A DNA stretch of 64,000 bases from Paenibacillus sp. SY21-1. Its GTDB lineage: Bacteria > Bacillota > Bacilli > Paenibacillales > Paenibacillaceae. The notes under the pieces were generated by a model. It saw only the letters and a list, made by a program, of their open reading frames with translations. It ran no database searches and was not told where the DNA came from. Position 1 is the stretch's first letter. Every line of letters begins with the position of its first letter. Both the position numbers and the translations under genes were made by a program. The stretch lies in the NCBI RefSeq assembly GCF_005222705.1, contig NZ_STGF01000032.1, positions 1 through 64,000 of the forward strand, in the 5' to 3' direction. Shown here piece by piece: positions 41,078 to 50,146 of this stretch.

Positions 41078-41788
41078 TTAACCGCGAATCAGGCCGTCCC
41101 CGCTCAGCCTTGGAACCGTATCGAAGCGATCAAGCTCCGAGCAGGCCTCGATATCCTTTCGCATGCCAAGCTTCAGCAAACGCCGCCCCGTTGCTCCTCC
41201 AAGCACCGTATCCACCACCGAATCGCGGCGATTCCGGTATAAAGCGAGCATCGCCATTCCGAAATCGTCTATTTCTACCGGCAAGCTGCTCAAGGAACGC
41301 AAGCAGTCGAGCAGCAGTCCGGCGCAAAGGCCGTCTTCTATGGAAAACTCGTCATGGCTGCCGGCGCATAGCATGACGATGTCTCGGCGCAGCTCCAAGC
41401 TGGCTTTTGCGCAAGCGCTGGCATTAAGCAGCGCCGCCGTTAGCACGTAATCCGCGCGCAGCGCCTTGACAATGGCTCTCGTCCCGTTTGTGGTCGTTAA
41501 TACGACCCGTTTGCCCGCTACCCGCGCCTCCGTATATTCCAGCGGGGAGTTGCCGAGATCGAAGCCGGCAATTTTGCGGCAGAATCGCTCTCCGCAGAGC
41601 AGATCGCCCGATCTTTGCAGCGCCCGCGCCTCCATGACCGTTTCGGCGGGAATAATGCATGCCGCTCCTGCCGCCATCGCCGATACAATCGTGCTCGACG
41701 CCCTCAGCACATCGATAACAATGGCCGTTTTGTGCTGAAACCTGGCCGAGCTTGCTTCGTTTACGCTTGATATGACCTGTACCTGCAT
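41078..41788 (-). CDS. comB: 2-Phosphosulfolactate phosphatase family protein
   Basis: A 236-aa ComB-family phosphatase. It has AIVIDVLRASSTIVSAMAAGA, GFDLGNSPLEYTEARVAGKRVVLTTTNGTRAI (shown here in parts: GNSPLEYTEARV and LTTTNGTRAI), and the late LCAGSHDEFSIEDGLCAGLL. In archaea the enzyme serves coenzyme M synthesis. In Bacillales it has been linked to sulfolactate, which accumulates in spores, but the role here is not shown. GAAAGGCGG precedes the ATG. Single leftward gene among rightward neighbours. Confidence 0.85.
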   Translation of the reverse strand: MQVQVISSVNEASSARFQHKTAIVIDVLRASSTIVSAMAAGAACIIPAETVMEARALQRSGDLLCGERFCRKIAGFDLGNSPLEYTEARVAGKRVVLTTTNGTRAIVKALRADYVLTAALLNASACAKASLELRRDIVMLCAGSHDEFSIEDGLCAGLLLDCLRSLSSLPVEIDDFGMAMLALYRNRRDSVVDTVLGGATGRRLLKLGMRKDIEACSELDRFDTVPRLSGDGLIRG

Positions 41789-41946
41789 CGTACTTTACCG
41801 CCTTTCAAGGGCTTTGCCTGCGCTGATGAATGAAGCTTTGCTCCCACTATATGCGCGTCCGGCTGGGCATGTGCCCGTCATGAAACGATGTCCGCCGCGC
41901 ATAAGCTAGAGGACAACCTTTTGTCAGGGGAAAGGAGGTGCTTCGT

Positions 41947-42213
41947 TTGCTTAACAAAATTGTAATGACGATGGCATCGCTCAGACTGATGTCCGGCACC
42001 ATTGAAATTTGCGCCGCATTGCTGATGCTTCGGCTTAATCAGATCGACAAGGCGCTGGTTGTCAACTCCTCGCTCGCCCTTGTCGGCCCGATTATATTAA
42101 TCGCAACCACAACGATCGGCCTGGTTGGCCTGTCCGACAAGCTGTCGCCCGCCAAGTTCGCATGGGTCGCCGCAGGCGTTATTTGTCTCATGATCGGCAT
42201 ATTAAAAAAATAG
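41947..42213 (+). CDS. yqhV: YqhV family membrane protein (DUF2619)
   Basis: An 88-aa protein with three hydrophobic segments (around RLMSGTIEICAALLML, SLALVGPIILIATTTIGLVG and FAWVAAGVICLMIGIL). It resembles B. subtilis YqhV, which also lies just upstream of spoIIIAA. A TTG at 41947, 8 nt after AGGAGG, is preferred over the GTG inside that site. Function unknown. Confidence 0.78.
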   Translation: MLNKIVMTMASLRLMSGTIEICAALLMLRLNQIDKALVVNSSLALVGPIILIATTTIGLVGLSDKLSPAKFAWVAAGVICLMIGILKK

Positions 42214-42248
42214 CATTTTGCAAATCTATCAGTTTGGAAACGAATGAG

Positions 42249-42277
42249 TCATATTTTTGCCGTACAAGCATACACAT
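42249..42277 (+). promoter_or_regulatory. Sigma-E-like promoter of spoIIIA
   Basis: TCATATT (42249-42255) and CATACACAT (42269-42277) match the sigma-E pattern at -35 and -10, with a 13-base gap. The spoIIIA operon is read by mother-cell sigma-E in B. subtilis. Confidence 0.7.
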
Positions 42278-42367
42278 AGGAACAACCGATGATCGTCTGT
42301 TCAAGTGAGCCAATCCCGTGCTGACTTGAACAGGGCGATAGGGATAAACATTCGGGAGTGAAAACCT

Positions 42368-43420
42368 ATGCTGTCACGAATTGTGCATTTGCTCCCATTG
42401 GAGCTAAGAACGCTGCTTGAAAGGCTGCCTGCCAACGTGCAGGAGCAACTGGAGGAGATCAGGATTCGCGAGGGAAGACCGCTTGAAATCGGCTTTCGCG
42501 GCCAATCTTGTTTTCTGACGGCGGAGGGCCATACCCGGCAGAGCACCGATGCCGCATACAAGCCGTCCTCCGACATCTGCCGCAAGCTTCTGGAGCGTAT
42601 TACCAACTATTCGCTATATGCCATGGAGGAGGAGCTTCGCCGGGGGTTTATAACCGTATCGGGCGGCCATCGAATCGGACTGGCCGGCCGTACGATTCTT
42701 GACGGAGGGGTGGTTCGGGGCATTCGCGATATCGGCGCCTTCAACATCAGGGTGGCGCGGGAGGTAATCGGAGCCAGCAGCAACCTGCTGCCGCGGCTGG
42801 TGGACAAAAGCCGCAAAACGATTCATTCGACGCTCATCCTTGCCCCCCCGCAGCAAGGGAAAACGACGCTTGTGCGCGATATGGCAAGAATGATCAGCTA
42901 CGGCTTGTGGAAACAGCAGGATGTGTCGGGCTGGCAGGGGAGAAAGGTGGGTATCGTCGACGAGCGCTCTGAAATTGCGGCATGCGTCCGCGGCATTCCC
43001 TCCTTTGACGTCGGTCCGCGTACCGATGTGATGGATGCTTGTCCAAAAGCGGAGGGAATGATGATGCTGCTCAGGTCGATGTCACCTGAGGTGCTGGTCG
43101 TCGATGAAATTGGCCGGCCCGAGGATGCGGAAGCGATTCGCGAGGCGAGCCATGCCGGGGTCAGCGTCGTCGCTACAGCGCACGCTTACGATTTGCAGGA
43201 TGCCCGAGGCCGGCCGGTGCTCAGACGGCTGCTGGAGGAGGGGGCTTTCCGGCATGTGGTAGAGCTGAAACGGACCGAGCAAGGCATCATGCATCGGGTT
43301 GTCGCTCAAGACGGCTCGCCGGGCGCCTTTGCTGGAGCCAAACCCTCCCACATCGCCCCTCGAAGCGGGACAGGCGCCGTACAAGCCCTGTTCGGACGGA
43401 GGCGGGCGGAAGAACCATGA
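42368..43420 (+). CDS. spoIIIAA: Stage III sporulation ATPase SpoIIIAA
   Basis: Secretion-type ATPase that powers the channel between mother cell and forespore; 350 aa. Walker A APPQQGKTT at 159-167, Walker B EVLVVDEIG, and the ASH-box-like ATAHA. GGGAG lies ~8 nt before the ATG. The spoIIIAB start overlaps its stop (ATGA). Confidence 0.95.
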   Translation: MLSRIVHLLPLELRTLLERLPANVQEQLEEIRIREGRPLEIGFRGQSCFLTAEGHTRQSTDAAYKPSSDICRKLLERITNYSLYAMEEELRRGFITVSGGHRIGLAGRTILDGGVVRGIRDIGAFNIRVAREVIGASSNLLPRLVDKSRKTIHSTLILAPPQQGKTTLVRDMARMISYGLWKQQDVSGWQGRKVGIVDERSEIAACVRGIPSFDVGPRTDVMDACPKAEGMMMLLRSMSPEVLVVDEIGRPEDAEAIREASHAGVSVVATAHAYDLQDARGRPVLRRLLEEGAFRHVVELKRTEQGIMHRVVAQDGSPGAFAGAKPSHIAPRSGTGAVQALFGRRRAEEP

Positions 43421-43935
43421 TCAAGCTTCTGGGAGCCGTGCTTGTGCTGCTGGCGGGTACGCTGATCGGGTTTCAGCAGGCGGCGAGGTTTGCCGAGCGT
43501 CCGCGTCAGCTAAGGACGCTGGCGCATGCGCTGCAGCGGCTGGAGACGGAGATCGGTTACGGTCATACGCCGCTGCCAGAGGCGCTTGAGCGGACGGCTG
43601 CTGCGACGGCGGGGCCTGTCGGGGAGATGTTCCGCCATGCGGCAAATGGCATTTGGGAGAATGAGAGCGGCACATTTCAGGAGAGCTGGGAGCTTGCATT
43701 GCGCTCTGGCTGGCCGGCTACATCCATGCGTCAGGGAGAGCTGGGCGTCATGCTAAGGCTAGGCTCCACGCTAGGCATTAGCGACAAGGAGGATCAGATG
43801 AAACATATTCATCTGGCGCTGCTGCAGTTGAAGGCAGAGGAGGACACAGCAAGAGACGACCAAGGCCGCTACGAAAAAATGTGGAAAAGCCTTGGTGTTT
43901 TGATAGCCGTATTGGTCGTCATTTTGATGGTGTAA
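43417..43935 (+). CDS. spoIIIAB: Stage III sporulation protein SpoIIIAB
   Basis: A 172-aa relative of type II secretion GspF. It has an N-terminal hydrophobic segment, the RPRQLRTLAHALQRLETEI segment, LGISDKEDQMKHI, and a C-terminal membrane anchor LGVLIAVLVVILMV. Overlaps spoIIIAA by 4 bases. Confidence 0.93.
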   Translation: MIKLLGAVLVLLAGTLIGFQQAARFAERPRQLRTLAHALQRLETEIGYGHTPLPEALERTAAATAGPVGEMFRHAANGIWENESGTFQESWELALRSGWPATSMRQGELGVMLRLGSTLGISDKEDQMKHIHLALLQLKAEEDTARDDQGRYEKMWKSLGVLIAVLVVILMV

Positions 43936-43950
43936 TGGGGTGCCGCACAA

Positions 43951-44154
43951 ATGAATATGGATGTCAGCGCTATATTCCAAATTGCCGGAATCGGGATTGT
44001 GATTGCGATGATCCACTCGGTGCTCAAGCAGATGGGCAAGGAAGATATGGCGCATTGGGTAACGGTTATCGGGTTTGTCGTCGTGTTGTTTATGGTTGTA
44101 CGGCTGCTCAACGATTTGTTCCAGGAAATCAAAACAATCTTTTTGTTCCAGTAG
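43951..44154 (+). CDS. spoIIIAC: Stage III sporulation protein SpoIIIAC
   Basis: A 67-aa two-helix membrane protein (FQIAGIGIVIAMIHSVLKQMG, then VIGFVVVLFMVVRLLNDLF). The family length is 68 aa. It lies 15 bases after spoIIIAB. Confidence 0.94.
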   Translation: MNMDVSAIFQIAGIGIVIAMIHSVLKQMGKEDMAHWVTVIGFVVVLFMVVRLLNDLFQEIKTIFLFQ

Positions 44155-44195
44155 ACGCCCCTGTTCGGGGACGCGCAGGCAAGTGGGTGAACGAG

Positions 44196-44591
44196 ATGGA
44201 AATGATTCAAATCGTCGGTCTTGGTCTGATGGCAACTATTCTTATTCTCGTCGTTAGGGAGCAAAAGCCGATGTTCGCATTCTTGCTGGCGGCGTTCACC
44301 GGTCTCTTCATCTTCCTGTATTTGATCGGGAAAATCGAAATCGTCATCACCGTGCTTGAGGATTTGGCGAATCGGTCGGGCATCCCTTCCATCTACCTGA
44401 AGACGATTCTGAAAATTATCGGCATTGCCTACATTGCCGAGTTCGGAGCGCAAATTGTCAGAGACGCGGGTCAGGAAAGCATAGCTGCCAAAATTGAATT
44501 TGCAGGCAAAATATTTATTCTGGTCATGGCCGTTCCGATCATCAGCATCATCGTGGAAACGGTCATCGGTCTGCTGCCGGCGGGGAGTTGA
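44196..44591 (+). CDS. spoIIIAD: Stage III sporulation protein SpoIIIAD
   Basis: A 131-aa protein with four hydrophobic segments. MEMIQIVGLGLMATIL, IPSIYLKTILKIIGIAYIAEF and AGKIFILVMAVPII are typical. The ATG at 44196 follows GGGTGA; the longer frame upstream overlaps spoIIIAC and is not used. Confidence 0.94.
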   Translation: MEMIQIVGLGLMATILILVVREQKPMFAFLLAAFTGLFIFLYLIGKIEIVITVLEDLANRSGIPSIYLKTILKIIGIAYIAEFGAQIVRDAGQESIAAKIEFAGKIFILVMAVPIISIIVETVIGLLPAGS

Positions 44592-44597
44592 TGCCGA

Positions 44598-45845
44598 ATG
44601 ATCACACGTTTTACCCGTCAAGAGCATTTTAGACTGATGCTGGCGCTATTGCTCGGCATGCTGTTATTCTCCTTTATTCCGGGTTTCGGCGCTCCGGCGC
44701 CCGTTTCAGCGCAAGCTGTGCCGGAGACGGAGGAGCACAGGCTGGAGCAGTTGATGAAGGAGCTCTCGGAGGGCGGAATGAACGGCCTGGAGTCGGGGGA
44801 GGTGGAGGCGTACTGGAACAAGCTGCGCAGCGAGTACGGCGGCTATTTCCCCGATCAGCGCACGCCAAGCTTCGTTGAAATGATGATGCCCGGAGGCGGC
44901 GGCTTAAAGCTTTCCGATATGGCTGGCGGGCTGCTCAAGTTTTTCTGGCATGAGGTGCTCTATAACAGCAAGCTGCTCGTCACGATCGTCATGCTCACCG
45001 TCTTCAGCATGGTGCTGGAAACGCTGCAGAGCGCCTTTGAAAAAAATGCGGTAAGCAAAGTCGCTTATTCCATTATTTACATGGTGCTGATCATCATTGC
45101 GGTCAACAGCTTTAATGTAGCGATCGGCTACGCAAACAACGCAATCGAAAGCATGATTCAATTCATGCTGGCCATGGTTCCGCTGCTGCTTACGCTGCTT
45201 GCATCCATGGGAAGTTTAGTGACGGTTTCCGTGCTTCATCCGCTCATTATTTTTATGATCCACGTAGTCGGGACGGTCATCTATACGGTCGTTTTTCCGC
45301 TGCTGTTCTTCTCCGCCGTCCTTCATATTACGAGCTCGCTTTCGGAGAAGTTCAAGGTTACGCAGCTTGCCAATTTGTTAAGAACGATTGCAGTCGGCGT
45401 GCTGGGCGTGCTTGTGACGGTGTTTCTCGGCGTGATTTCGGTGCAGGGCGCTACGGGCGCGGTTACGGACGGGGTCACGCTCAGAACGGCAAAGTTTTTC
45501 ACAGGCAACTTTGTGCCGGTCGTCGGCCGCATGTTCTCGGATGCTGCGGATACCGTCATTTCGGCATCCATGCTGGCGAAAAACGCAATCGGGCTTGCAG
45601 GCGTCATTATGCTGCTGTTCATAAGCGCTTTTCCGGCAATCAAAATATTGACGCTCGCGCTTATCTATCATTTATCCGCAGCGATTATGCAGCCGCTCGG
45701 CGATTCTCCGATTGTCGCTTGCCTGCAGACGATAGGCAAAACGATGGTCTACGTATTCGCCGCTTTGGCTGCGGTAAGTCTGATGTTTTTTTTGTCGGTA
45801 ACGATTATTTTGACGGCTGGAAACGCGGCGTTAATGGTCAGGTAA
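44598..45845 (+). CDS. spoIIIAE: Stage III sporulation protein SpoIIIAE
   Basis: A 415-aa polytopic protein, the main membrane component of the channel. It has a signal-like N-terminus (~12-38), a soluble Glu-rich stretch (~40-110), then about eight hydrophobic segments. It starts 6 bases after spoIIIAD. Confidence 0.94.
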   Translation: MITRFTRQEHFRLMLALLLGMLLFSFIPGFGAPAPVSAQAVPETEEHRLEQLMKELSEGGMNGLESGEVEAYWNKLRSEYGGYFPDQRTPSFVEMMMPGGGGLKLSDMAGGLLKFFWHEVLYNSKLLVTIVMLTVFSMVLETLQSAFEKNAVSKVAYSIIYMVLIIIAVNSFNVAIGYANNAIESMIQFMLAMVPLLLTLLASMGSLVTVSVLHPLIIFMIHVVGTVIYTVVFPLLFFSAVLHITSSLSEKFKVTQLANLLRTIAVGVLGVLVTVFLGVISVQGATGAVTDGVTLRTAKFFTGNFVPVVGRMFSDAADTVISASMLAKNAIGLAGVIMLLFISAFPAIKILTLALIYHLSAAIMQPLGDSPIVACLQTIGKTMVYVFAALAAVSLMFFLSVTIILTAGNAALMVR

Positions 45846-45858
45846 GGAGGAGTCGCGC

Positions 45859-46545
45859 ATGACGGCATGGTTAAGCGACTGGCTGAAGGACATTATCGCC
45901 GTTATTCTGCTCGCCGCGCTGGTTGAATTGCTGCTCCCGAATAAATCCATGCAGCGGTACGCTAGGCTGGTTGTGGGGCTTTTTATCCTCATAACGATTT
46001 TGACGCCGATTCTTCGTTTGTTTCAAAGCGATATGCAGAGCAAGCTGGATCAGGGGCTTGCGATGTGGAGCGCGGATTCCGCGGTATCGGGGGTTCAGAT
46101 GGCCTCTTTGGCGGAAATTCGCCAAAACGCGGAGGAACTGAGCGCCAGGCGGGAAGAGGAGGTTGCAAGACTGACGGAGCTGAGGCTGGAGCAGGCGATG
46201 CAGACAGAGCTGGAGGGGGCTGGAGGCCTCGCCATCGATAAGGTGGATGCCGAGCTGAAATGGATCATGGCGAAGGAGGGCAACCAGCCCTACATACACA
46301 AGGTGACGGTGACTTTGCGGGAGACAAGCGTGAAGAAGGGGGTGTCCGGCGATGACGGAGAGGTAGCGGAAGTGATGCCCGTAGACATCTCGGTTCGCGT
46401 TGACAATCAAGGCGCGGAGGCCCATGCGGAGGAGGAGTGGTCGCCTGCGCCCGAGCATACGGCTGCAATCGTCCGTGAAGCGCTGGTACAGGGCTGGGGC
46501 GTCAAGGCGGCGCAAATAATGGTCAGGCAGCCCAGCCCTTCATGA
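45859..46545 (+). CDS. spoIIIAF: Stage III sporulation protein SpoIIIAF
   Basis: A 228-aa protein with two N-terminal membrane segments (IIAVILLAALVELLLP, LVVGLFILITILTPILRL), a coiled coil at ~75-120 and a ring-building-motif-like C-terminal domain. AAGGAGG precedes the ATG. Confidence 0.92.
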   Translation: MTAWLSDWLKDIIAVILLAALVELLLPNKSMQRYARLVVGLFILITILTPILRLFQSDMQSKLDQGLAMWSADSAVSGVQMASLAEIRQNAEELSARREEEVARLTELRLEQAMQTELEGAGGLAIDKVDAELKWIMAKEGNQPYIHKVTVTLRETSVKKGVSGDDGEVAEVMPVDISVRVDNQGAEAHAEEEWSPAPEHTAAIVREALVQGWGVKAAQIMVRQPSPS

Positions 46546-46604
46546 TGACGCCGACCTGGGCTGCCGCAAAGCGATCAAACTATGAGGAAGGGAGGTGGGG
46601 CGCT

Positions 46605-47234
46605 GTGGCCAAATGGCTGGAAGGCATCGAATCGGCGGTTGGCGGAGGTCCTGGAGGGCCAAAGCGGGTCAGGACGCTGCGAATTTTGCTGATCGTCGGA
46701 GGCATTGGCGCGGCGCTGATGATCATTAATTCATTTTTAACCTACAATCAGGTGGAGCCCTCGGCGCAGGACCCGAATCCGCCGCCCCAATCAGAGATGG
46801 TATTTAACGGGGGGGCTGCCGCCAGCAGTCCGTTCGCCGTCGTGGAGCAGTCGCTGGAGCAGAGGCTGAAGGAAATATTGGAGAAGATCGTCGGAGTTGG
46901 CTCGGTCGATGTGCTGGTAACGGTGGATTCGACAGAGGAAATCGTAGTGGAGAGGAATACGCAGGATACGCAATCGGTAACGGACGAGAACGATAAAAAC
47001 GGGGGCCGCCGGCATATTACGGCCATTACGAAAAACGGAGAGGTTGTTTTATACGAGGTATCGGGCCAGCAAAAACCGATAATAACCAAAACGATCAGCC
47101 CAAGAATCCGCGGAGTGCTTATCGTGGCCAACGGAGCGGAGAACGCGACTGTACGCCGGCTGATCGTAAGCGCAGTCGAAAAGGGCGTAAGCGTGCCTGT
47201 AAACCGCATATCCGTTGTGCCCAGCAAGCAATAA
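46605..47234 (+). CDS. spoIIIAG: Stage III sporulation protein SpoIIIAG
   Basis: A 209-aa ring-forming protein with one membrane helix (~27-46) and a ring-building motif. A conserved tail includes VVLYEVSGQQKPIITKTISP and IRGVLIVANGAENATVRRLI. GTG at 46605, 9 nt after GGGAGG, is preferred; the ATGs overlapping spoIIIAF have no ribosome binding site, and the protein from GTG (MAKWLEGIESAVGG) fits the family. Confidence 0.9.
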   Translation: MAKWLEGIESAVGGGPGGPKRVRTLRILLIVGGIGAALMIINSFLTYNQVEPSAQDPNPPPQSEMVFNGGAAASSPFAVVEQSLEQRLKEILEKIVGVGSVDVLVTVDSTEEIVVERNTQDTQSVTDENDKNGGRRHITAITKNGEVVLYEVSGQQKPIITKTISPRIRGVLIVANGAENATVRRLIVSAVEKGVSVPVNRISVVPSKQ

Positions 47235-47258
47235 ACGATAATAAGGAGGAAGTTGTAC

Positions 47259-47876
47259 ATGAATACAAAAAGACAAACGATTTGGCTCGTCTCGATGCTC
47301 AGTTTGATGGTGGTGCTGTCCGCTTATTACTTGTTCACTCAGGATATCGACCCGGCGGGCCCGCTAACCGACAGCACGCAGACGGAGCAGGCGGGCTCGA
47401 ATGCGACAGAAGCGGCGACGAACGGCAGCGGAATTGTCGTGAACGAGGTGAAGGATAACGGCGGGACGATTAGCGGAGCCGATCTTGAAGTGCTGAAGCA
47501 GCTTGAAAGCCAAGGGATTGCCAGTGCGGGCATTTTCGCAGATCTGATGGATAAGCGCGAGACGCAAAACAGCGAGGAAGAAAACAGGATTATGAGCGAA
47601 ATTACAAAAGCGACGCAAGGCAAGCCGGAGGAGTCCGCAGCCGCAGCGGCGAAGCTCGATCAATTCGAGGATAGGGTGTCGCGCATCGCAGGTCTTGAGG
47701 CGGAACTGATGAAGGAATACGAAATGGCGCTGGTTGATGAAGAAGGGGAGCATTTCAAGGTTGTTGTGGCCAGCGAAGGGCTGGAGAAAAAGCAAGCCGC
47801 CGAAATCATAAAAAAAGTAATGGGCACGATGGAAGTGGCGGCGAATCAAGTTTCCGTTCAGTACGTTTCGCAATAA
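47259..47876 (+). CDS. spoIIIAH: Stage III sporulation protein SpoIIIAH
   Basis: A 205-aa protein with one N-terminal membrane helix (IWLVSMLSLMVVLSAYYLF) and an external domain that partners the forespore protein SpoIIQ. The RBM-like end reads FKVVVASEGLEKKQAAEIIK. ATG 47259 is 9 nt from AAGGAGG. Last gene of the operon; spoIIQ is not in the window. Confidence 0.92.
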   Translation: MNTKRQTIWLVSMLSLMVVLSAYYLFTQDIDPAGPLTDSTQTEQAGSNATEAATNGSGIVVNEVKDNGGTISGADLEVLKQLESQGIASAGIFADLMDKRETQNSEEENRIMSEITKATQGKPEESAAAAAKLDQFEDRVSRIAGLEAELMKEYEMALVDEEGEHFKVVVASEGLEKKQAAEIIKKVMGTMEVAANQVSVQYVSQ

Positions 47877-47882
47877 GTCGAC

Positions 47883-47924
47883 AACCGCAGCAGACGGCAT
47901 AGAAGCCGACTGCTGCGGTTTTTT
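47883..47924 (+). terminator. Terminator of spoIIIA
   Basis: AACCGCAGCAG and CTGCTGCGGTT form an 11-bp stem, then TTTT. Confidence 0.88.
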
Positions 47925-47974
47925 GGCTTCTGCAAGAAGCGCGCTAAAAAAAAATTCGTGTTCCGTCACGTTTA

Positions 47975-47983
47975 TGATATAAT
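47975..47983 (+). promoter_or_regulatory. Extended -10 promoter of accBC
   Basis: TGA-TATAAT is a perfect extended -10; the -35 is poor (TTCGTG at 17 bases). A 110-nt leader follows. No FapR operator was recognised. Confidence 0.6.
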
Positions 47984-48095
47984 GTTAAACGTTATATTAA
48001 GGATTGGTCCCGACTGATATTATGCGGACTGCTCCCACATAAACCATGACTGACAAGCTGCGAGACTATCGCATATTTAAGGAGTGAAACGATTC

Positions 48096-48596
48096 ATGTT
48101 CAAGTTGAGCGAGATTAAAGAGTTGATCAAGTTGGTTGATCAAACCTCCGTTCATGAGCTGGAAATTGAAAACGAGGGGACGCGCCTGCTCATCCGCAAG
48201 CCCGGCAAAACCGAAGTGGTGAATGTGCAAGCGGCTCCAATTACGCATACATACACGCCTGCGCCGCCGCAAGCCCTGCCTGTTCACCAAGCTGCTCCGG
48301 TATCCGAAACGGCCGCCGCTCCGGCAACAGCCGAAGCGCGTGCAGCTGCGGACAATTTGCATCAAATTTTATCCCCGATGGTCGGCACCTTCTACAGCTC
48401 GCCGTCGCCGGAGGCTTCGGCATTCGTGAAAGCGGGAGATCGCGTAACCGAAAAAAGCGTCGTTTGCATCCTTGAAGCCATGAAGCTGATGAACGAGCTT
48501 GAGGCAGAAGTGCGCGGCGAGATTGTGGACGTGCTCGTATCCAATGGACAGCTTGTTGAATACGGACAACCTTTGTTTCTGGTCAAGCCGGAGTAA
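48096..48596 (+). CDS. accB: Biotin carboxyl carrier protein of acetyl-CoA carboxylase
   Basis: Carries the carboxyl group for malonyl-CoA synthesis; 166 aa. It has an N-terminal helical part (FKLSEIKELIKLVDQTS), a Pro/Ala-rich linker (~50-88) and the biotinyl domain with the attachment lysine in EAMKLMNE. The ATG at 48096 is preferred to the GTG that overlaps AAGGAG. Coupled to accC. Confidence 0.95.
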   Translation: MFKLSEIKELIKLVDQTSVHELEIENEGTRLLIRKPGKTEVVNVQAAPITHTYTPAPPQALPVHQAAPVSETAAAPATAEARAAADNLHQILSPMVGTFYSSPSPEASAFVKAGDRVTEKSVVCILEAMKLMNELEAEVRGEIVDVLVSNGQLVEYGQPLFLVKPE

Positions 48597-48653
48597 GGGG
48601 ACTGCATAGGCTTGAACGAAGAAGGATACTGACAGGTTGAAAGGGGTTCCTAC

Positions 48654-50009
48654 GTGAAATTTCATAAAGTACTGATTGCCAATCGCGGGGAAATTGCCGT
48701 ACGGATAATTCGCGCCTGCCGGGAGCTGGGCATTGCTACAGTTGCTGTATACTCGGAAGCGGATCGCGATTCCTTGCACGTGCGTCTCGCGGATGAGGCT
48801 TATTGCATCGGGCCGACAGCTTCCAAGGACAGCTATTTAAACTTGACGAATATTATGAGTGTCGCAACGATTACCGAGTGTGACGCCATCCATCCGGGGT
48901 ACGGCTTCCTCGCCGAAAATGCGGACTTCGCAGAGATTTGCGAATCCTGCAACATTACGTTTATCGGCCCATCGCCGGATGCGATTAGCCGAATGGGCGA
49001 CAAGGCGGTAGCGAAGTCGACGATGAAATCCGCTAGCGTTCCGATCATCCCAGGCTCTGACGGTCTGATCGAGAGCATGGATGAAGCGATTACGATAGCC
49101 CGTGAAATCGGTTATCCGGTAATTATCAAGGCAACTGCCGGGGGCGGCGGCAAAGGCATTCGCATCGCCGAGGACGAAACGTCGCTGATCCAGCAGATTA
49201 CGACAGCACAACAGGAAGCGCTCAAAAACTTCGGCAATGCAGGCGTCTATTTGGAGAAGTATTTGACGGGCATGAAGCACGTCGAAATCCAGATTATGGC
49301 GGACAAGCATGGGAATGCCGTTCACCTGTTCGAGCGCGATTGCTCCATTCAGCGCAGACGGCAGAAGCTGGTGGAGGAAGCTCCATGTATTTCGCTTACT
49401 CCCGAGCTGCGCGACAAAATGGGCCAAGCAGCGGTAAGGGCTGCGCTTGCCGTTAATTATTCGGGTGCCGGCACGCTTGAGTTTTTGCTTGGACCGGATG
49501 GCCAGTTCTATTTCATGGAGATGAATACGCGCATTCAAGTAGAGCATCCCGTAACCGAGATGATTACGAATGTGGATCTCATCAAAGAGATGGTATCCGT
49601 AGCCGAGGGCAATCCGCTTTCCTTCACTCAAGCCGATCTTTCGATTAATGGCTGGTCGATTGAATGCCGGATTAACGCAGAGGATTCCGAACGCAATTTC
49701 ATGCCTTCGCCCGGTCCGATTCCGTTCTACTTGGCGCCTGGCGGCGCAGGCGTTCGTGTCGACAGCGCGGTATATCCGGGCTACACGATTTCTCCTCATT
49801 ACGATTCGATGATCGCGAAGCTGATCGTGTGGGCGCCGACGCGTCAGGAAGCGATAGCAAGAATGAAGCGGGCGCTTACCGAGTTTGCCATTGAAGGCAT
49901 TCGGACAACGATTCCGTTCCATCTTAAGCTGCTTAATCATCCGCGTTTTATTGAGGGCGATTTTGACATCAAATTCCTCGAAGAAAACGATATTAACGAA
50001 CAGCAATAG
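48654..50009 (+). CDS. accC: Biotin carboxylase subunit of acetyl-CoA carboxylase
   Basis: ATP-dependent carboxylation of biotin on AccB; 451 aa. It has KVLIANRGEIAVRIIRACRE, HPGYGFLAEN, the ATP-grasp loop KATAGGGGKGIRIA, and FMEMNTRIQVEHPVTE. It starts with GTG, 7 nt after AAGGGG. The accDA genes are not in the window. Confidence 0.96.
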   Translation: MKFHKVLIANRGEIAVRIIRACRELGIATVAVYSEADRDSLHVRLADEAYCIGPTASKDSYLNLTNIMSVATITECDAIHPGYGFLAENADFAEICESCNITFIGPSPDAISRMGDKAVAKSTMKSASVPIIPGSDGLIESMDEAITIAREIGYPVIIKATAGGGGKGIRIAEDETSLIQQITTAQQEALKNFGNAGVYLEKYLTGMKHVEIQIMADKHGNAVHLFERDCSIQRRRQKLVEEAPCISLTPELRDKMGQAAVRAALAVNYSGAGTLEFLLGPDGQFYFMEMNTRIQVEHPVTEMITNVDLIKEMVSVAEGNPLSFTQADLSINGWSIECRINAEDSERNFMPSPGPIPFYLAPGGAGVRVDSAVYPGYTISPHYDSMIAKLIVWAPTRQEAIARMKRALTEFAIEGIRTTIPFHLKLLNHPRFIEGDFDIKFLEENDINEQQ

Positions 50010-50043
50010 AAGGCCCGTCCAAAATGTGAACATGCTGTATCGT

Positions 50044-50072
50044 TTGTCATAAATCGAGCCGAATGTTATAGT
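50044..50072 (+). promoter_or_regulatory. Promoter before asp23
   Basis: TTGTCA (50044-50049) and TATAGT (50067-50072) are 17 bases apart, ~75 bases before the asp23 start. Confidence 0.7.
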
Positions 50073-50146
50073 ATATTAACAAGATGCGAGTATGGCCGGG
50101 CTATGCAGCCGGATATTCGCAACTGACGAGGAGGTGTATACCCATT

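Noticed and set aside
47925..48095. FapR operator in front of accB
   Set aside because: AT-rich inverted sequences are present, but none matches the FapR consensus convincingly.
48837..50033. Nearly 400-codon open frame on the strand opposite accC
   Set aside because: It mirrors the codon pattern of a certain gene, has no ribosome binding site and no recognisable domain. Similar long antisense frames occur opposite metG and ispA.
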